Below are positions 1 to 8,951 of a stretch of DNA of 64,000 nt, one piece after another. The position numbers and the translations under genes are program-made. Position 1 is the stretch's first letter; each line of letters opens with the position of its first letter. The notes under the pieces are model-generated. The model was given only the letters and a program-made list of their open reading frames with translations. It did no database searches and was not told where the DNA came from. The DNA is from Desulfitobacterium hafniense DCB-2 (GTDB lineage: Bacteria > Bacillota > Desulfitobacteriia > Desulfitobacteriales > Desulfitobacteriaceae): NCBI RefSeq assembly GCF_000021925.1, contig NC_011830.1, positions 4,375,001 through 4,439,000 on the forward strand. Direction: 5' to 3'.

Positions 1-655
1 TGGGCTCTTGTCCTTCGCCATCCATGGTGATAAATAAACCACTGTTATAGCGCTGGGCAGCAAGTTCTGATTTCTGCTGGGCTAAAGGATTAGCCTCAGC
101 TTGATTCTGGGGCTTAAGCTTCATTTCCCCTGACATTTCTTTAAGTAAATTGGATATCACGTTCTTATATAAATCCAACTCCGACTGGGGGAAAATCTTC
201 CCCTGAGGCTGTTCTGTCATCCCTGACAGCTGTACATCCTCTAATATGCCTGAAGAGTAGTTGGCTGGGAGGGCTTGATTTCGTAGTGCATCGAGCTGGG
301 TCATGAGAGTCTTCAGTTGCTCAGAATTGACTCCCTGTTCCCCTTCTCCTTGCAAGCCTTGTACGAAAACCTCTTGGAAACCTTCGTTTCCTTGAAGTAT
401 CCCCATAAGTCCTTGTAACCCATCCAAACCCAATAAGGCGTGACGTCCGGAATTGGCATCCTTGCCTGCCGGTTCCTGACTCTGGTTGCCAGAGTCCTGT
501 CCCTGTCCACCGACTTGGTTCAGCCAACCGCCAAAGATTGCTGCAAACATCATCGCAGCTGAATCTGCACCTGACTGTGAACCACTTGTAAAGGGAGATC
601 CATCTTCAGTGCTTGTGATGGCTCCCCGAGTGGATAGGGCATTAATTCCTGTCAT
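1..655 (-). CDS. FliK-like flagellar hook-length protein, N-terminal part (cut by window edge)
   Basis: An open frame runs from ATG at 655 to the left edge (218 residues visible) with no stop. The start follows a strong Shine-Dalgarno (GGTGGAGGTGATGCC-ATG). The protein is rich in Gln, Gly, Ser and Asn, has a short hydrophobic patch (AAMMFAAIFGGWL, residues about 33-45), and no obvious membrane or catalytic domain. That low-complexity make-up is usual for the N-terminal half of FliK, the secreted ruler that sets hook length and switches export specificity; FliK is recognised by its C-terminal domain, which is outside the window. Context supports the call: it follows fliA, has its own sigma-28 promoter, and no fliK stands behind fliJ where it usually lies. 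It could be another secreted flagellar protein; the family call is inference. Confidence 0.5.
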   Translation of the reverse strand, partial: MTGINALSTRGAITSTEDGSPFTSGSQSGADSAAMMFAAIFGGWLNQVGGQGQDSGNQSQEPAGKDANSGRHALLGLDGLQGLMGILQGNEGFQEVFVQGLQGEGEQGVNSEQLKTLMTQLDALRNQALPANYSSGILEDVQLSGMTEQPQGKIFPQSELDLYKNVISNLLKEMSGEMKLKPQNQAEANPLAQQKSELAAQRYNSGLFITMDGEGQEP

Positions 656-689
656 GGCATCACCTCCACCAATACTGAATCTATATAGC

Positions 690-717
690 TTATCGGCAAA
701 AACCTGGTAAAACTTTA
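690..717 (-). promoter_or_regulatory. Sigma-28 (FliA/SigD) promoter
   Basis: On the minus strand TAAAGTTT (717-710) and GCCGATAA (697-690) are separated by 12 bases, an essentially perfect match to the flagellar sigma-28 consensus (enteric spacing is 11). It lies 35 bases upstream of the ATG at 655 and just downstream of the sigma-28 gene, so it would put the FliK-like gene and whatever follows it under sigma-28 control. Confidence 0.85.
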
Positions 718-777
718 ATTTTTTTTGCATCAATAAGCATCATATAAAAAACGGTACCTGTCCCCATTTTTCACCCA

Positions 778-1524
778 TTAGAATAAATTCTTCTTTTGGC
801 GGCTGAGGCGGCCTCTTAGGCGCAGGATGGCTTGGGAATGAAGCTGGGAGATTCTTGATTCCGAAAGTTTCATAATCACAGCGATTTCTTTCAGGGTAAG
901 GTCTTCCTGATAATATAAGGCCACGACCAGTTTTTCCTTCTCAGGAAGCTTTTCGATAGCGTCGGCCAGGATCTTTTTTTGCTCATCCAGTTCAACTTCC
1001 TGAAAAGCTTCCTGTGCTATGGGGTCCGTCAATTGTGTCCTGGGGGTATAGGCTTCCCCTTCCTCACCTACAGCCACTTCATCAAGGGAGGTCAAAGTCA
1101 GCATTTGCCCTTGATGCAGGGCAGCTTCCAAGTCCCGCGGCTCCATCTCCAGCAAAACCGCTACCTCTTCATTGCTGGCAGGACGGCCATGCCGTGCCTC
1201 CACTTCGGCAAAGGCATCCTGGATGCGCTTGATTTTCTGCCGTGCCGAATGAGGTACCCAATCCATCGTCCGCAAACCATCGATAATCGCTCCCCGGATT
1301 CTCAGCGTAGCATAAGTTTCAAATTTCACTCCCCGAACAGGGTCAAAACGCTCTAAGGCATCCAACAATCCAAACACACCGTAGCCGATCAAATCGTCTT
1401 CATCCACATGTTGAGGTAAGGAAATAAGCAACCGACCGGAGATACGCTTGACTAACGGCAAATACTTTTCAATTTGCTCGACTCTCCATGAACCTCGATT
1501 GGCTGCTTCATAAGGATTCGACAT
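778..1524 (-). CDS. fliA: RNA polymerase sigma factor for flagellar operon (sigma-28, FliA/SigD/WhiG type)
   Basis: The 248-residue protein is a complete group 3 sigma factor. Region 2 includes LPQHVDEDDLIGYGVFGLLDA and FETYATLRIRGAIIDGLR, the core-binding and -10 recognition helices. Region 3 follows with DWVPHSARQKIKRI. Region 4 has EKEKLVVALYYQEDLTLKEIA and SESRISQLHSQAI, the -35 helix-turn-helix. It directs transcription of late flagellar genes (flagellin, filament cap). It is the last gene of the long fla/che operon, as sigD nearly is in Bacillus subtilis. Two sites in this window match its consensus (690-717 and 35900-35927), so its likely targets here include the FliK-like gene and fliD. 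No FlgM anti-sigma gene is present in the window. Confidence 0.95.
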   Translation of the reverse strand: MSNPYEAANRGSWRVEQIEKYLPLVKRISGRLLISLPQHVDEDDLIGYGVFGLLDALERFDPVRGVKFETYATLRIRGAIIDGLRTMDWVPHSARQKIKRIQDAFAEVEARHGRPASNEEVAVLLEMEPRDLEAALHQGQMLTLTSLDEVAVGEEGEAYTPRTQLTDPIAQEAFQEVELDEQKKILADAIEKLPEKEKLVVALYYQEDLTLKEIAVIMKLSESRISQLHSQAILRLRGRLSRQKKNLF

Positions 1525-1551
1525 CTTGTTGGCCCCCCCTTCCTTACAATC

Positions 1552-1935
1552 CTAGTCACCCCAACCCATTCTTCTCACTATTTCCGCTTGTTTCTCAACA
1601 CTGGGTTCCCCTTCGGCAAACTCCTGATTCAATTGCCCTGCCCTGCTAGCTGGAATTTGTCCTTCTTCTGGCTTTTCGCCACCGAAATTCAAGTTATCTT
1701 CCTGCCCCACGGCAATGTCTAAAAGGTTACCCGGCTCAATCAGCTCCATTTCTATGCCGGTCTTTTCAAAAATGGTGATACTGGCCATGCATATACCATA
1801 GATAAGGGTAAAACCGATAATGGCACTAAGGACAATGAAAATAAAGTTTTCCCCACTATAAAAGCTAATTAATGCTAAGACAGCTGAAACGACAAGTGCA
1901 AAATACCATGCCCAAAGCCGTAATTTATCCATCAT
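1552..1935 (-). CDS. Small membrane protein of the flagellar operon, unknown function
   Basis: A 127-residue protein with two hydrophobic segments (about residues 8-24 and 31-55) followed by an acidic, probably cytoplasmic tail rich in Glu, Gly and Pro. Two adjacent Met codons (1935, 1932) could start it. The start lies 3 bases past the cheD stop and fliA follows after a 27-bp gap, so it is surely co-transcribed with them. I do not recognise the family. In Bacillus subtilis the gene next to sigD is swrB, also a small protein with one membrane segment, but I see no sequence reason to equate the two. Confidence 0.7.
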   Translation of the reverse strand: MMDKLRLWAWYFALVVSAVLALISFYSGENFIFIVLSAIIGFTLIYGICMASITIFEKTGIEMELIEPGNLLDIAVGQEDNLNFGGEKPEEGQIPASRAGQLNQEFAEGEPSVEKQAEIVRRMGWGD

Positions 1936-1938
1936 CTA

Positions 1939-2421
1939 TTAAATCACCTTTTCGCCATGGTTAATGGTTCGAACCTTAAGATCACCTGTGCCCACATCAA
2001 AATGGATGGTTCGCCCAAAACTTCCCCCGACGTCGGAGACGAGGAGGGGAATCCCCAGACGCTTTAACTCCACAATCACTTGTTCAGCATTGCGATCCCC
2101 TATCTTTAACACCGGCGGTTTTCCCGGAAAGGAAAACATTTGAGCGCCTCCGGCCATTTTGGCGCGCAGGCGGGATTTGGAGGCACCTAAACGAAGGATT
2201 TCCGTCACCAGAAGATCCATCGCTGTATCGGCATATTTAGCGGGGTTTCCGCCAGGGGCACTCCCCGCCGTCGGCAGCATAATATGAGCCATACCCCCGA
2301 CCTTCTGAATCGGGTCATGAACACATATACCAATACAAGAGCCTAATCCTGCCGTCATTAAAATATTAGGCGCTTTTGTCGTTTTCAAATCAGCCATACC
2401 AACACTAATTACATTGCTCAT
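1939..2421 (-). CDS. cheD: Chemoreceptor glutamine deamidase CheD
   Basis: 160 residues, normal for the family. CheD hydrolyses receptor glutamines to glutamate and, bound to CheC, stimulates its CheY-P phosphatase activity. The catalytic triad is visible: Thr23, Cys29 in the GLGSCIGI motif and His46 in GGMAHIMLP, each two positions later than Thr21/Cys27/His44 of the characterised Thermotoga protein. The C-terminal part (DVGGSFGRTIHFDVGTGDLKVR) also fits the family. The start ATG at 2421 overlaps the cheC stop (ATGA), so the two partners are translationally coupled. Confidence 0.95.
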   Translation of the reverse strand: MSNVISVGMADLKTTKAPNILMTAGLGSCIGICVHDPIQKVGGMAHIMLPTAGSAPGGNPAKYADTAMDLLVTEILRLGASKSRLRAKMAGGAQMFSFPGKPPVLKIGDRNAEQVIVELKRLGIPLLVSDVGGSFGRTIHFDVGTGDLKVRTINHGEKVI

Positions 2422-3014
2422 AGTCCCAAAGCTCCCAGCAGTTTTATCAATGATCCCTCATCAGGTAAGAATACGAACTTTCCTTCAATTTGCGGTATCC
2501 CGGTAAGCTGAGTATTAATAAAGAGAACTGTATCCTCAAGTATGCCATCTTCCAGGAGAATCGCATCAAAAATTGCCCCCACCATATCCACGGCTAAAGC
2601 AGGCACAGAAGGTTGCAGAGGGATTCCTGAAAACTCAGTTAAAGCGATGAGGAATGAACTCACCATGATATTGCCCACTTCTTTAAGGGCCGATTGAGCC
2701 ATCTCATTATCAAAGAGGTTAAAGGATTCATTGGAGCCAAATAAGGCTTGTACCAGTATTTCCGCACTTTCCAGGGGAAAAAAGAACACCGCTTTACCCG
2801 AAGCATCCCCTTCGACTTTAACATAGATAACGGCCTGGGGAACCTCCAGATGACCGATTACCATAGGAGCCTTCTCAAATTCTATTGCTTTAACCTCAGG
2901 AATGGACATTTCAATGCGGCGGCTGAGCATAGTGGATAATGCTGTCGCGGCATGTCCTGAGCCAATATTTCCGATCTCTCGCAACGCATCCAATTGCATT
3001 TGATTAATTTCCAT
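2418..3014 (-). CDS. cheC: CheY-P phosphatase CheC
   Basis: 198 residues. CheC dephosphorylates CheY-P and is activated by CheD. Both phosphatase half-sites are present: ALREIGNIGSG (Glu13, Asn16) and ALKEVGN (Glu112, Asn115), the paired ExxN signature of the CheC/CheX/FliY family. It lies between the PilZ gene and cheD, starting 3 bases after the PilZ stop. With CheC, CheD and FliY all encoded here, the organism should adapt and remove CheY-P in the Bacillus/Thermotoga way; no cheZ, cheX, cheV or cheR is visible in the window. Confidence 0.95.
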   Translation of the reverse strand: MEINQMQLDALREIGNIGSGHAATALSTMLSRRIEMSIPEVKAIEFEKAPMVIGHLEVPQAVIYVKVEGDASGKAVFFFPLESAEILVQALFGSNESFNLFDNEMAQSALKEVGNIMVSSFLIALTEFSGIPLQPSVPALAVDMVGAIFDAILLEDGILEDTVLFINTQLTGIPQIEGKFVFLPDEGSLIKLLGALGL

Positions 3015-3016
3015 GC

Positions 3017-3661
3017 TTAGATCAATCCTTTCTTACGCAAGTCTCTTTGAATATCAAAAACACATCGGATGATGCGATCGCGATCACGTTCAGAAATTTG
3101 ATAGAAATCTACGGACACGGAAAAGTACTTGGTGTCTTCAATAGGCTCTACCCGACATACCCGGCCCGGAGTTCCGATGATACCGCAGGGTAATTCAAGA
3201 TTGGCATAGAGGATGGAGCCTTTGTCCAACTTGACCTTGGCCTGAAAACGCATTCCGCCGCCGCTCAGATCCAGCATATTCCCCTTCAGCAGGTCCCCTA
3301 ATCCTTCCCTCTCCACCACTTGATAGGTTATCGGGAAGGAGGCGGAAACCCGCACATAGTTCCTCCTTTGGACCCTTCTAATACTATCCGGCATCTTCAG
3401 GACAAACATCGGTATGGGTGTTGCGACACGCTGAAGAACCGATGACATAAAAGAGTAGGAAGCCACGTCATCCCAAAAAGTAACCTCCACAAGAGTACCC
3501 TCCTGCAGGGGAATGATCATCCCTTGGTAATGGGGTGCATATACAGATAGTCGTGTTTTGCCGATCTCATCGACATGTGTCTTGTAATTTCCTTCATAGT
3601 CCCCTTCCGGAACATGCAACTCAACAGCTAATCCGGAAACTAATTTATCAAGATATTGCAC
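3017..3661 (-). CDS. PilZ-domain c-di-GMP receptor, YcgR/YpfA type flagellar brake
   Basis: A YcgR-like N-terminal domain (residues about 1-90) is followed by a PilZ domain. The c-di-GMP-binding signature is intact: the Arg-rich loop RRNYVR (about 99-104) and DLSGGGMRF (about 131-139). Proteins of this type slow flagellar rotation or alter motor bias when c-di-GMP rises. I chose the GTG at 3661, since it stands 5 bases after a long Shine-Dalgarno (AGGGGGTGA); a GTG at 3670 is in frame but overlaps that site. It sits between flhG and cheC in the operon. The HD-GYP phosphodiesterase at 28122 could set the c-di-GMP level it senses. Confidence 0.9.
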   Translation of the reverse strand: MQYLDKLVSGLAVELHVPEGDYEGNYKTHVDEIGKTRLSVYAPHYQGMIIPLQEGTLVEVTFWDDVASYSFMSSVLQRVATPIPMFVLKMPDSIRRVQRRNYVRVSASFPITYQVVEREGLGDLLKGNMLDLSGGGMRFQAKVKLDKGSILYANLELPCGIIGTPGRVCRVEPIEDTKYFSVSVDFYQISERDRDRIIRCVFDIQRDLRKKGLI

Positions 3662-3708
3662 TGCCCTCACCCCCTAAGCCGAATTAAAAAAGAAAAACTA
3701 TTGAAAAG

Positions 3709-4593
3709 TTAAAAGGCTCGCAAAAGATTTTTTAAAAAGCCACGAATTCCCCCTGCTTGTCTCGGCGGACTAAGATAAAGTCCGGACACCGAACCGGCAA
3801 TCCATTGGATACATTGATAAGCTGAACTTTGCGGATAGGATACTCCGACGGGTTCTTGTTTCATAATGGCTCTGCCCACGGATATATCCTCATAGACCCA
3901 CCCCAATAAATTGACGGGAGCATTCAGGAACCGCTTCGCAGCGCTCTCCAGGCGTTCATAGGTGTCTTTGGCATCCGCTTCCCTTTGCACCCGATTCACC
4001 ACCACATTGACCGTAACGCCATCCTTAACCTTTTGTAAAGCCTTGAGCAGGCCGTAAGCATCGGTTAAGGCGGTTGGCTCCGGGGTGGTAACCAGGATGA
4101 TATCATCTGCCGCCCTTAAGAAATTGAGCACCGTATGCCCTAAACCTGCACCTGTATCAATGATAATAATATCTGCCAGGGACTCTAAGCGTCCCAGATT
4201 TCTGACGACCTCTTCCAGCCGCTCCCTCTCGATGTTGGCTAAATCCTGGACTCCTGATCCTCCCGGTAATATCCCTATCCCTTTCGGGCCATAGATCAGG
4301 ATTTCTTCGATATCTTTTTCACCATTGAGAAGGTGCTCAAAAGTATAACGGGGTGTAACGCCGCAGGCTATATCCAGATTCGCAAGTCCCAGATCGCCAT
4401 CCAGAAGAATGACCCGATAGCCCAAATCAATCAATGCCAAGCCCAAATTCACACTGAAATTGGTCTTGCCCACGCCGCCCTTCCCGCTGGTCACAGCAAA
4501 TACACGCAGTTCTTGTTGAGAATCAGAATTGGCAGTAAGGTCAGGTTTATGTCGGGAGGCGATACGCCTTAATACTTTTGCCTGGTCATTCAC
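3709..4593 (-). CDS. flhG: Flagellar number regulator FlhG (FleN/YlxH), MinD-like ATPase
   Basis: 294 residues. A deviant Walker A (SGKGGVGKT, residues 36-44), DGDLGLANLD and IIIDTGAG mark the MinD/ParA ATPase fold. FlhG works with FlhF to set the number and place of flagella. The N-terminal DQAKVLR (residues 3-9) is the DQAxxLR helix known to stimulate the FlhF GTPase. The C-terminal amphipathic stretch (GFLKNLLRAF) fits a MinD-like membrane-targeting helix. The start overlaps the flhF stop by 8 bases, as expected for obligate partners. Confidence 0.95.
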   Translation of the reverse strand: MNDQAKVLRRIASRHKPDLTANSDSQQELRVFAVTSGKGGVGKTNFSVNLGLALIDLGYRVILLDGDLGLANLDIACGVTPRYTFEHLLNGEKDIEEILIYGPKGIGILPGGSGVQDLANIERERLEEVVRNLGRLESLADIIIIDTGAGLGHTVLNFLRAADDIILVTTPEPTALTDAYGLLKALQKVKDGVTVNVVVNRVQREADAKDTYERLESAAKRFLNAPVNLLGWVYEDISVGRAIMKQEPVGVSYPQSSAYQCIQWIAGSVSGLYLSPPRQAGGIRGFLKNLLRAF

Positions 4594-5824
4594 GCCGATC
4601 CCCCTCCCCCAGAATATAACGAGTCAAACGCTCTGGGGTTGCTACTTCTATATCATCCGGAACATTTTGCCCATTGGTAATATATGCAACAGGCAGGTCG
4701 GTTCTTTCCAAAAGATTAAGAATAGTGCCCCCGCCCATTGTTTCATCCAGTTTGGTAAAAATCAGATGGGTCGTCAAAGGCTCGAAGCGCTCATAGATCC
4801 TGGCCAGATCCGCGGCCTGAGTGGCGGCACTCATAACGAGCATGGTCAGCTCCGGCTGAGCCTTCTCCAGAAAAGCCTTCAATTCAGACATATGAAGATC
4901 ATGGTGAGGACTGCGTCCCGCCGTATCAATAAAAATAAGCTCCTTGTCCTCATGGCGCTGAATGGCCTCCCGAAGACCGGAGGGAGTCATGACCACATCC
5001 ACAGGCACGCCAATAATCTCCCCAAAGGTTTTCAACTGCTCCACGGCAGCGACTCGGTAGGTGTCTGCAGTGATTAAAGCAACCCGCCGTTTATCCACGA
5101 TGCTGAAGCCTGCCGCTAATTTACCAATGGTGGTGGTTTTTCCCACCCCTGTGGGTCCGACTAAAGCCACTATCCTAGGTTTGCGGACCCCTGGCTGAAT
5201 AGCCGCTGTATTGCTGCAGATCCGGCGTATGGTTTCCTTTAGGCAGGCCCTGACCCGATGATCCTCTCCCCAGTCCTCTTCACGGACATTTTGCTGAACT
5301 GAGCGAAGTATTCTCTTGATCAGCTTGGGATTTATGCCCCGCTCTTTGAGCAGATCGGCCCATTTTTGCAAAGGCACAGGCCATACGCTTTGCTCTCCAT
5401 CCAAACCTTCAATTTGGCGGTTCATACTTTCCAGCAATTTGCGCATGGATTGCAGTTCTGCCTCTAAAGCATTGAGTTCCGCCCCCTTCGGAGTGGTTAC
5501 CTCAACCCGGGGAGTCTTTTCCAGCGCAAGGGGCTCCGCTCCCTTTCCTGGAGCATAAGCGGGGCGCTCCATAGGCAAAGGGCTTTCCTTCCGAACCCCA
5601 TAAGGGTTCCCTGGGTATAACGATTTGACAGGAGCTTGTTCTTTGCTCACAGGTTCTTCTTCAATAGCCGCCATCACTTCCACTTTATGTTTGCCAAAAA
5701 GCCCCAATACTCCGCCTTCCTTAAATTGCCGTGTCTGAAGGATGACGGCATCGGCACCCAATTCCTTCTTCACTTTGCCCATGGTCTCGGCCACTGTATC
5801 GCCAACAAAACGCTTAACTCGCAT
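4586..5824 (-). CDS. flhF: Flagellar biosynthesis GTPase FlhF
   Basis: 412 residues: an N-terminal basic B domain (about 1-120, low complexity in its second half), a helical N domain (about 120-210) and an SRP-type GTPase G domain with P-loop GPTGVGKT (223-230), DTYRVAA and DTAGRSPHH motifs, and TKLDE. FlhF marks the site of flagellar assembly and helps place the first basal-body proteins. It overlaps flhA by 11 bases and flhG by 8, in the standard order flhA-flhF-flhG. Confidence 0.96.
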   Translation of the reverse strand: MRVKRFVGDTVAETMGKVKKELGADAVILQTRQFKEGGVLGLFGKHKVEVMAAIEEEPVSKEQAPVKSLYPGNPYGVRKESPLPMERPAYAPGKGAEPLALEKTPRVEVTTPKGAELNALEAELQSMRKLLESMNRQIEGLDGEQSVWPVPLQKWADLLKERGINPKLIKRILRSVQQNVREEDWGEDHRVRACLKETIRRICSNTAAIQPGVRKPRIVALVGPTGVGKTTTIGKLAAGFSIVDKRRVALITADTYRVAAVEQLKTFGEIIGVPVDVVMTPSGLREAIQRHEDKELIFIDTAGRSPHHDLHMSELKAFLEKAQPELTMLVMSAATQAADLARIYERFEPLTTHLIFTKLDETMGGGTILNLLERTDLPVAYITNGQNVPDDIEVATPERLTRYILGEGDRRE

Positions 5825-7880
5825 TTCCAGTCGTCACCATCCCTACTGCCTGAACTTGCACACCATGCACAAGTTCGTTATAAGATAGAACCATAAGCTG
5901 GGGCAACTGACGCTCAGTTACCCGTTTTAGATTAATCCTTACTACCGGAGCGCAGACCAGGACAGGATTATACCCTTTGAGGACCATTTTCTCCATCTCC
6001 CGGGCTAAGGATTGCATAAGTTCCTGCAATACACGGGGATCCAGAGTCATATAGCTTCCAAAATCCGAAGGTTGGATGCTGTCCAGAATCAGCTGCTCCA
6101 GCTTCGGCTCCAAGGTAAGCACCGGCAATTGTTTGTCCATGCCCAGAAGAGGTTGAACGATCTGCCGGGCTAAAGACTGACGAACATATTCCGTTAGGCG
6201 GTCCAAATCCTTTGTGGTTGAAGCATAATCGGCTAATGTTTCCAAAATGGTCACCATATCCCGGATGGAAACCCGTTCTCTCAGCAAATTCGCAAGGACT
6301 TTTTGCAGATGCCCCAAATCTAAATGCTCCATGGCATCATCCACTGCCGCCGGTGCCTGCTCCCGAGCATGATCCAGAAGAGTCTTCACATCCTGACGGC
6401 TTAAGATTTCCCAGGCATTGCTCTTAATCACTTCTGTCAAATGGGTCGCTAAGACGGTGGGCGCATCCACCACAGTCCCGCCGTTCATCTCGACTTCTTC
6501 TCTGTAAACTGCATTAATCCACTTGGCATCCAGTCCAAAAGCAGGCTCTTTGGTGGGTATGCCCGGAATATTATCGTCCCCCAGGCCGCTGCTCATGGCC
6601 AGATAGTGGTCGGCCAGGATTTCTCCACCGGCCACCTCGGCACCGCGAATTTTAATCGAATACTGATTGGGCTGCAAATTCATATTATCCCTGACGCGAA
6701 TCACCGGCACGATAAAGCCCAGTTCACTGGCCACCTGCCGCCGGATTAAGACGATACGGTCCAGGAGATCGCCCCCCTGCTGAACATCGACTAAAGCGAT
6801 CAGAGCATACCCCAACTCCAATTCCATATTATCCACATTTAAAAGATTAAGGACATTCTCCGGTTTTTTACTTTCTTCAAGGGCTGTTTCCCGCGCCGCC
6901 GCGCTCTCTTCCACCACTGCTTTCTGACTGCCTTTATCCATAACTCTGCCCAGCGCCACAAGGACAATAGCAACGATCAACAAAGGCAAAAGAGGGAGTC
7001 CGAACATGGCCAGGACCATGGCTACCCCTGCGGTTATGTAAAGAGCCTTCGGCGTGTGGAAAAGCTGTCTGGAGAGGTCCTCACCCAGGTTGGTTTCCGA
7101 GGCGGCCCGGGTGACCACCAGACCTGTAGCCGTAGACATCAAAAGGGCTGGAATTTGTGTCACAAGTCCATCCCCAATGGTCAATAGAGTATAAGTATGC
7201 AAGGCTTCCATGATGTCCATACCCCGCATAACGACTCCGGTAACAAATCCCCCAATAATGTTAATAAAGAGGATGATAATAGCGGCGATGGCGTCCCCTT
7301 TGACGAATTTGCTGGCTCCGTCCATGGCCCCATAAAAATCGGCCTCTGCTTGAATCTTTTGCCGGCGATCCCGGGCCTGGGTTTCAGTGATCATTCCGGC
7401 ATTCAGGTCGGCATCAATGCTCATTTGTTTTCCCGGCATAGCATCCAAGGTGAAGCGGGCCCCTACTTCAGATACCCGTTCCGAACCCTTGGTAATGACG
7501 ATAAAATTTACGACAACCAGGATGGCAAAGATGATAAAGCCGACTACCGCACTGCCTTTAACGACAAACTCTCCAAACTGCTGAATGACTTCACCCGCAT
7601 GACCTTCTCCGAGAATTAAACGGGTCGTCGTCACGTTAAGGGAGAGGCGAAACAAAGTTAAAATCAGAATCAGGGAGGGAAGCACTGAAAAATCCAAAGG
7701 GTCTTTGGTAAAGACTGAGATCATCAGCGTCAGTACGGCCGCAGAAATGCTTATGGTCAATAAAATATCCAACATCAGGGGAGGAATCGGTACAACCATC
7801 ATGACAACAATAGACACGATGAAAATAGCTGCGAGCACGTCAATATTACTATACCAACGGCGGTTGACGTTTGTGGCCAT
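5814..7880 (-). CDS. flhA: Flagellar export apparatus protein FlhA
   Basis: 688 residues, the usual size. The N-terminal half holds about eight membrane segments and the cytoplasmic loop FHIPEP-type signature region (GSERVSEVGARFTLDAMPGKQ), with conserved acidic residues thought to take part in proton-driven export. The C-terminal half is the cytosolic ring domain that docks chaperone-substrate complexes such as FliS-flagellin and FliT-FliD, both of whose chaperones are encoded in this window. ATG at 7880 follows AAAGGAGG by 8 bases. Confidence 0.97.
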   Translation of the reverse strand: MATNVNRRWYSNIDVLAAIFIVSIVVMMVVPIPPLMLDILLTISISAAVLTLMISVFTKDPLDFSVLPSLILILTLFRLSLNVTTTRLILGEGHAGEVIQQFGEFVVKGSAVVGFIIFAILVVVNFIVITKGSERVSEVGARFTLDAMPGKQMSIDADLNAGMITETQARDRRQKIQAEADFYGAMDGASKFVKGDAIAAIIILFINIIGGFVTGVVMRGMDIMEALHTYTLLTIGDGLVTQIPALLMSTATGLVVTRAASETNLGEDLSRQLFHTPKALYITAGVAMVLAMFGLPLLPLLIVAIVLVALGRVMDKGSQKAVVEESAAARETALEESKKPENVLNLLNVDNMELELGYALIALVDVQQGGDLLDRIVLIRRQVASELGFIVPVIRVRDNMNLQPNQYSIKIRGAEVAGGEILADHYLAMSSGLGDDNIPGIPTKEPAFGLDAKWINAVYREEVEMNGGTVVDAPTVLATHLTEVIKSNAWEILSRQDVKTLLDHAREQAPAAVDDAMEHLDLGHLQKVLANLLRERVSIRDMVTILETLADYASTTKDLDRLTEYVRQSLARQIVQPLLGMDKQLPVLTLEPKLEQLILDSIQPSDFGSYMTLDPRVLQELMQSLAREMEKMVLKGYNPVLVCAPVVRINLKRVTERQLPQLMVLSYNELVHGVQVQAVGMVTTGNAS

Positions 7881-7898
7881 GAGTGGATTCCTCCTTTC

Positions 7899-8951
7899 TT
7901 ACCCGGTAAATTTCTTGCGCTTAAGCCGGTACACAAAGGCGAGAACCTCTGCCACGGCTTTATAGAGATCCGCAGGCACGGCTTGTCCGATTTCCGCTTG
8001 AGCGAAAAGGGCCCGGGCCAGCGGTTTATTTTCCATGGTTATGATGCCATAATCTTTGGCAAGTTGCTTAATCCGTTGGGCAATTTCATCGGCACCTTTA
8101 GCCACCACCACCGGGGCCGAATTTTCCTTGGGATCATAGCGCAGGGCTACAGCATAGTGGGTGGGATTGGTCACCACCACATCGGCAGTCTTTAAATCCT
8201 GCATCATGCGGCGCATGGACATAGCCCTTTGTTTTCTTTTAATTTCCCCTTTAAGCTGAGGATTCCCTTCCGTTTGCTTATATTCCTGCTTCAACTCTTC
8301 GTGGGACATCTTAAGATTTTTCTCATAATCCCACCACTGATAGAGAAAATCGATGGCCGCAATGACGAAGAAGGACAGAGCAATCTTCCAGCCCAATTCG
8401 ACGATTAAGCCGCCGATAAACATCGCCCCCTGGCCAACCGTGAGACGGGCCATGACCGGAAAGATTTCGAAATTATCCCGGATGGTGGCGTAGAGAAAAT
8501 AGCCGATAAAGGTGACCTTGAGCAGGGATTTGATCAGCTCTACCCAGGCTTTCATGCCAAACATCCGTTTAGCACCGCTAATCATACTAATCCGGCTCAG
8601 TTGGGGTTTTAAAGGCTCCAATGTAAACAGGGAGCGTACCTGAAGGTAATTTGCACCGGTAGCGATGACAGCCCCCACCACAAACAAGGGAGCGACAATT
8701 TGAACGCCCAGCCAGAGAAGATCCACCATCAGACTGGCAACGGAGCGGGCCGTCCATTCTGCAGATAGCCCATAGACATAAGGAAAGATCTGGCTAACCT
8801 TTTCCAGCATGGTAGGCACATAGAATTTTAACAACCCAATAAAACTGACCAGCATAAGTGCGGAAACCATTTCCGTACTCTTAAAAACCTGGCCTTTCTT
8901 ACGTGCTTCCTGCCTGCGCCTGGGCGTGGCCTGAAACGTTTTTTCACTCAT
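7899..8951 (-). CDS. flhB: Flagellar export switch protein FlhB
   Basis: 350 residues with four membrane segments and a cytoplasmic domain carrying the self-cleaving NPTH motif (residues 262-265) followed by HYAVALRYDP. Cleavage there lets FliK switch export from hook to filament substrates. I chose ATG at 8951, which overlaps the fliR stop as ATGA; a GTG at 8963 is in frame but would overlap fliR by more. The N-terminus (EKTFQATPRRRQEARKKGQV) is typical of the family. Confidence 0.97.
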   Translation of the reverse strand: MSEKTFQATPRRRQEARKKGQVFKSTEMVSALMLVSFIGLLKFYVPTMLEKVSQIFPYVYGLSAEWTARSVASLMVDLLWLGVQIVAPLFVVGAVIATGANYLQVRSLFTLEPLKPQLSRISMISGAKRMFGMKAWVELIKSLLKVTFIGYFLYATIRDNFEIFPVMARLTVGQGAMFIGGLIVELGWKIALSFFVIAAIDFLYQWWDYEKNLKMSHEELKQEYKQTEGNPQLKGEIKRKQRAMSMRRMMQDLKTADVVVTNPTHYAVALRYDPKENSAPVVVAKGADEIAQRIKQLAKDYGIITMENKPLARALFAQAEIGQAVPADLYKAVAEVLAFVYRLKRKKFTG

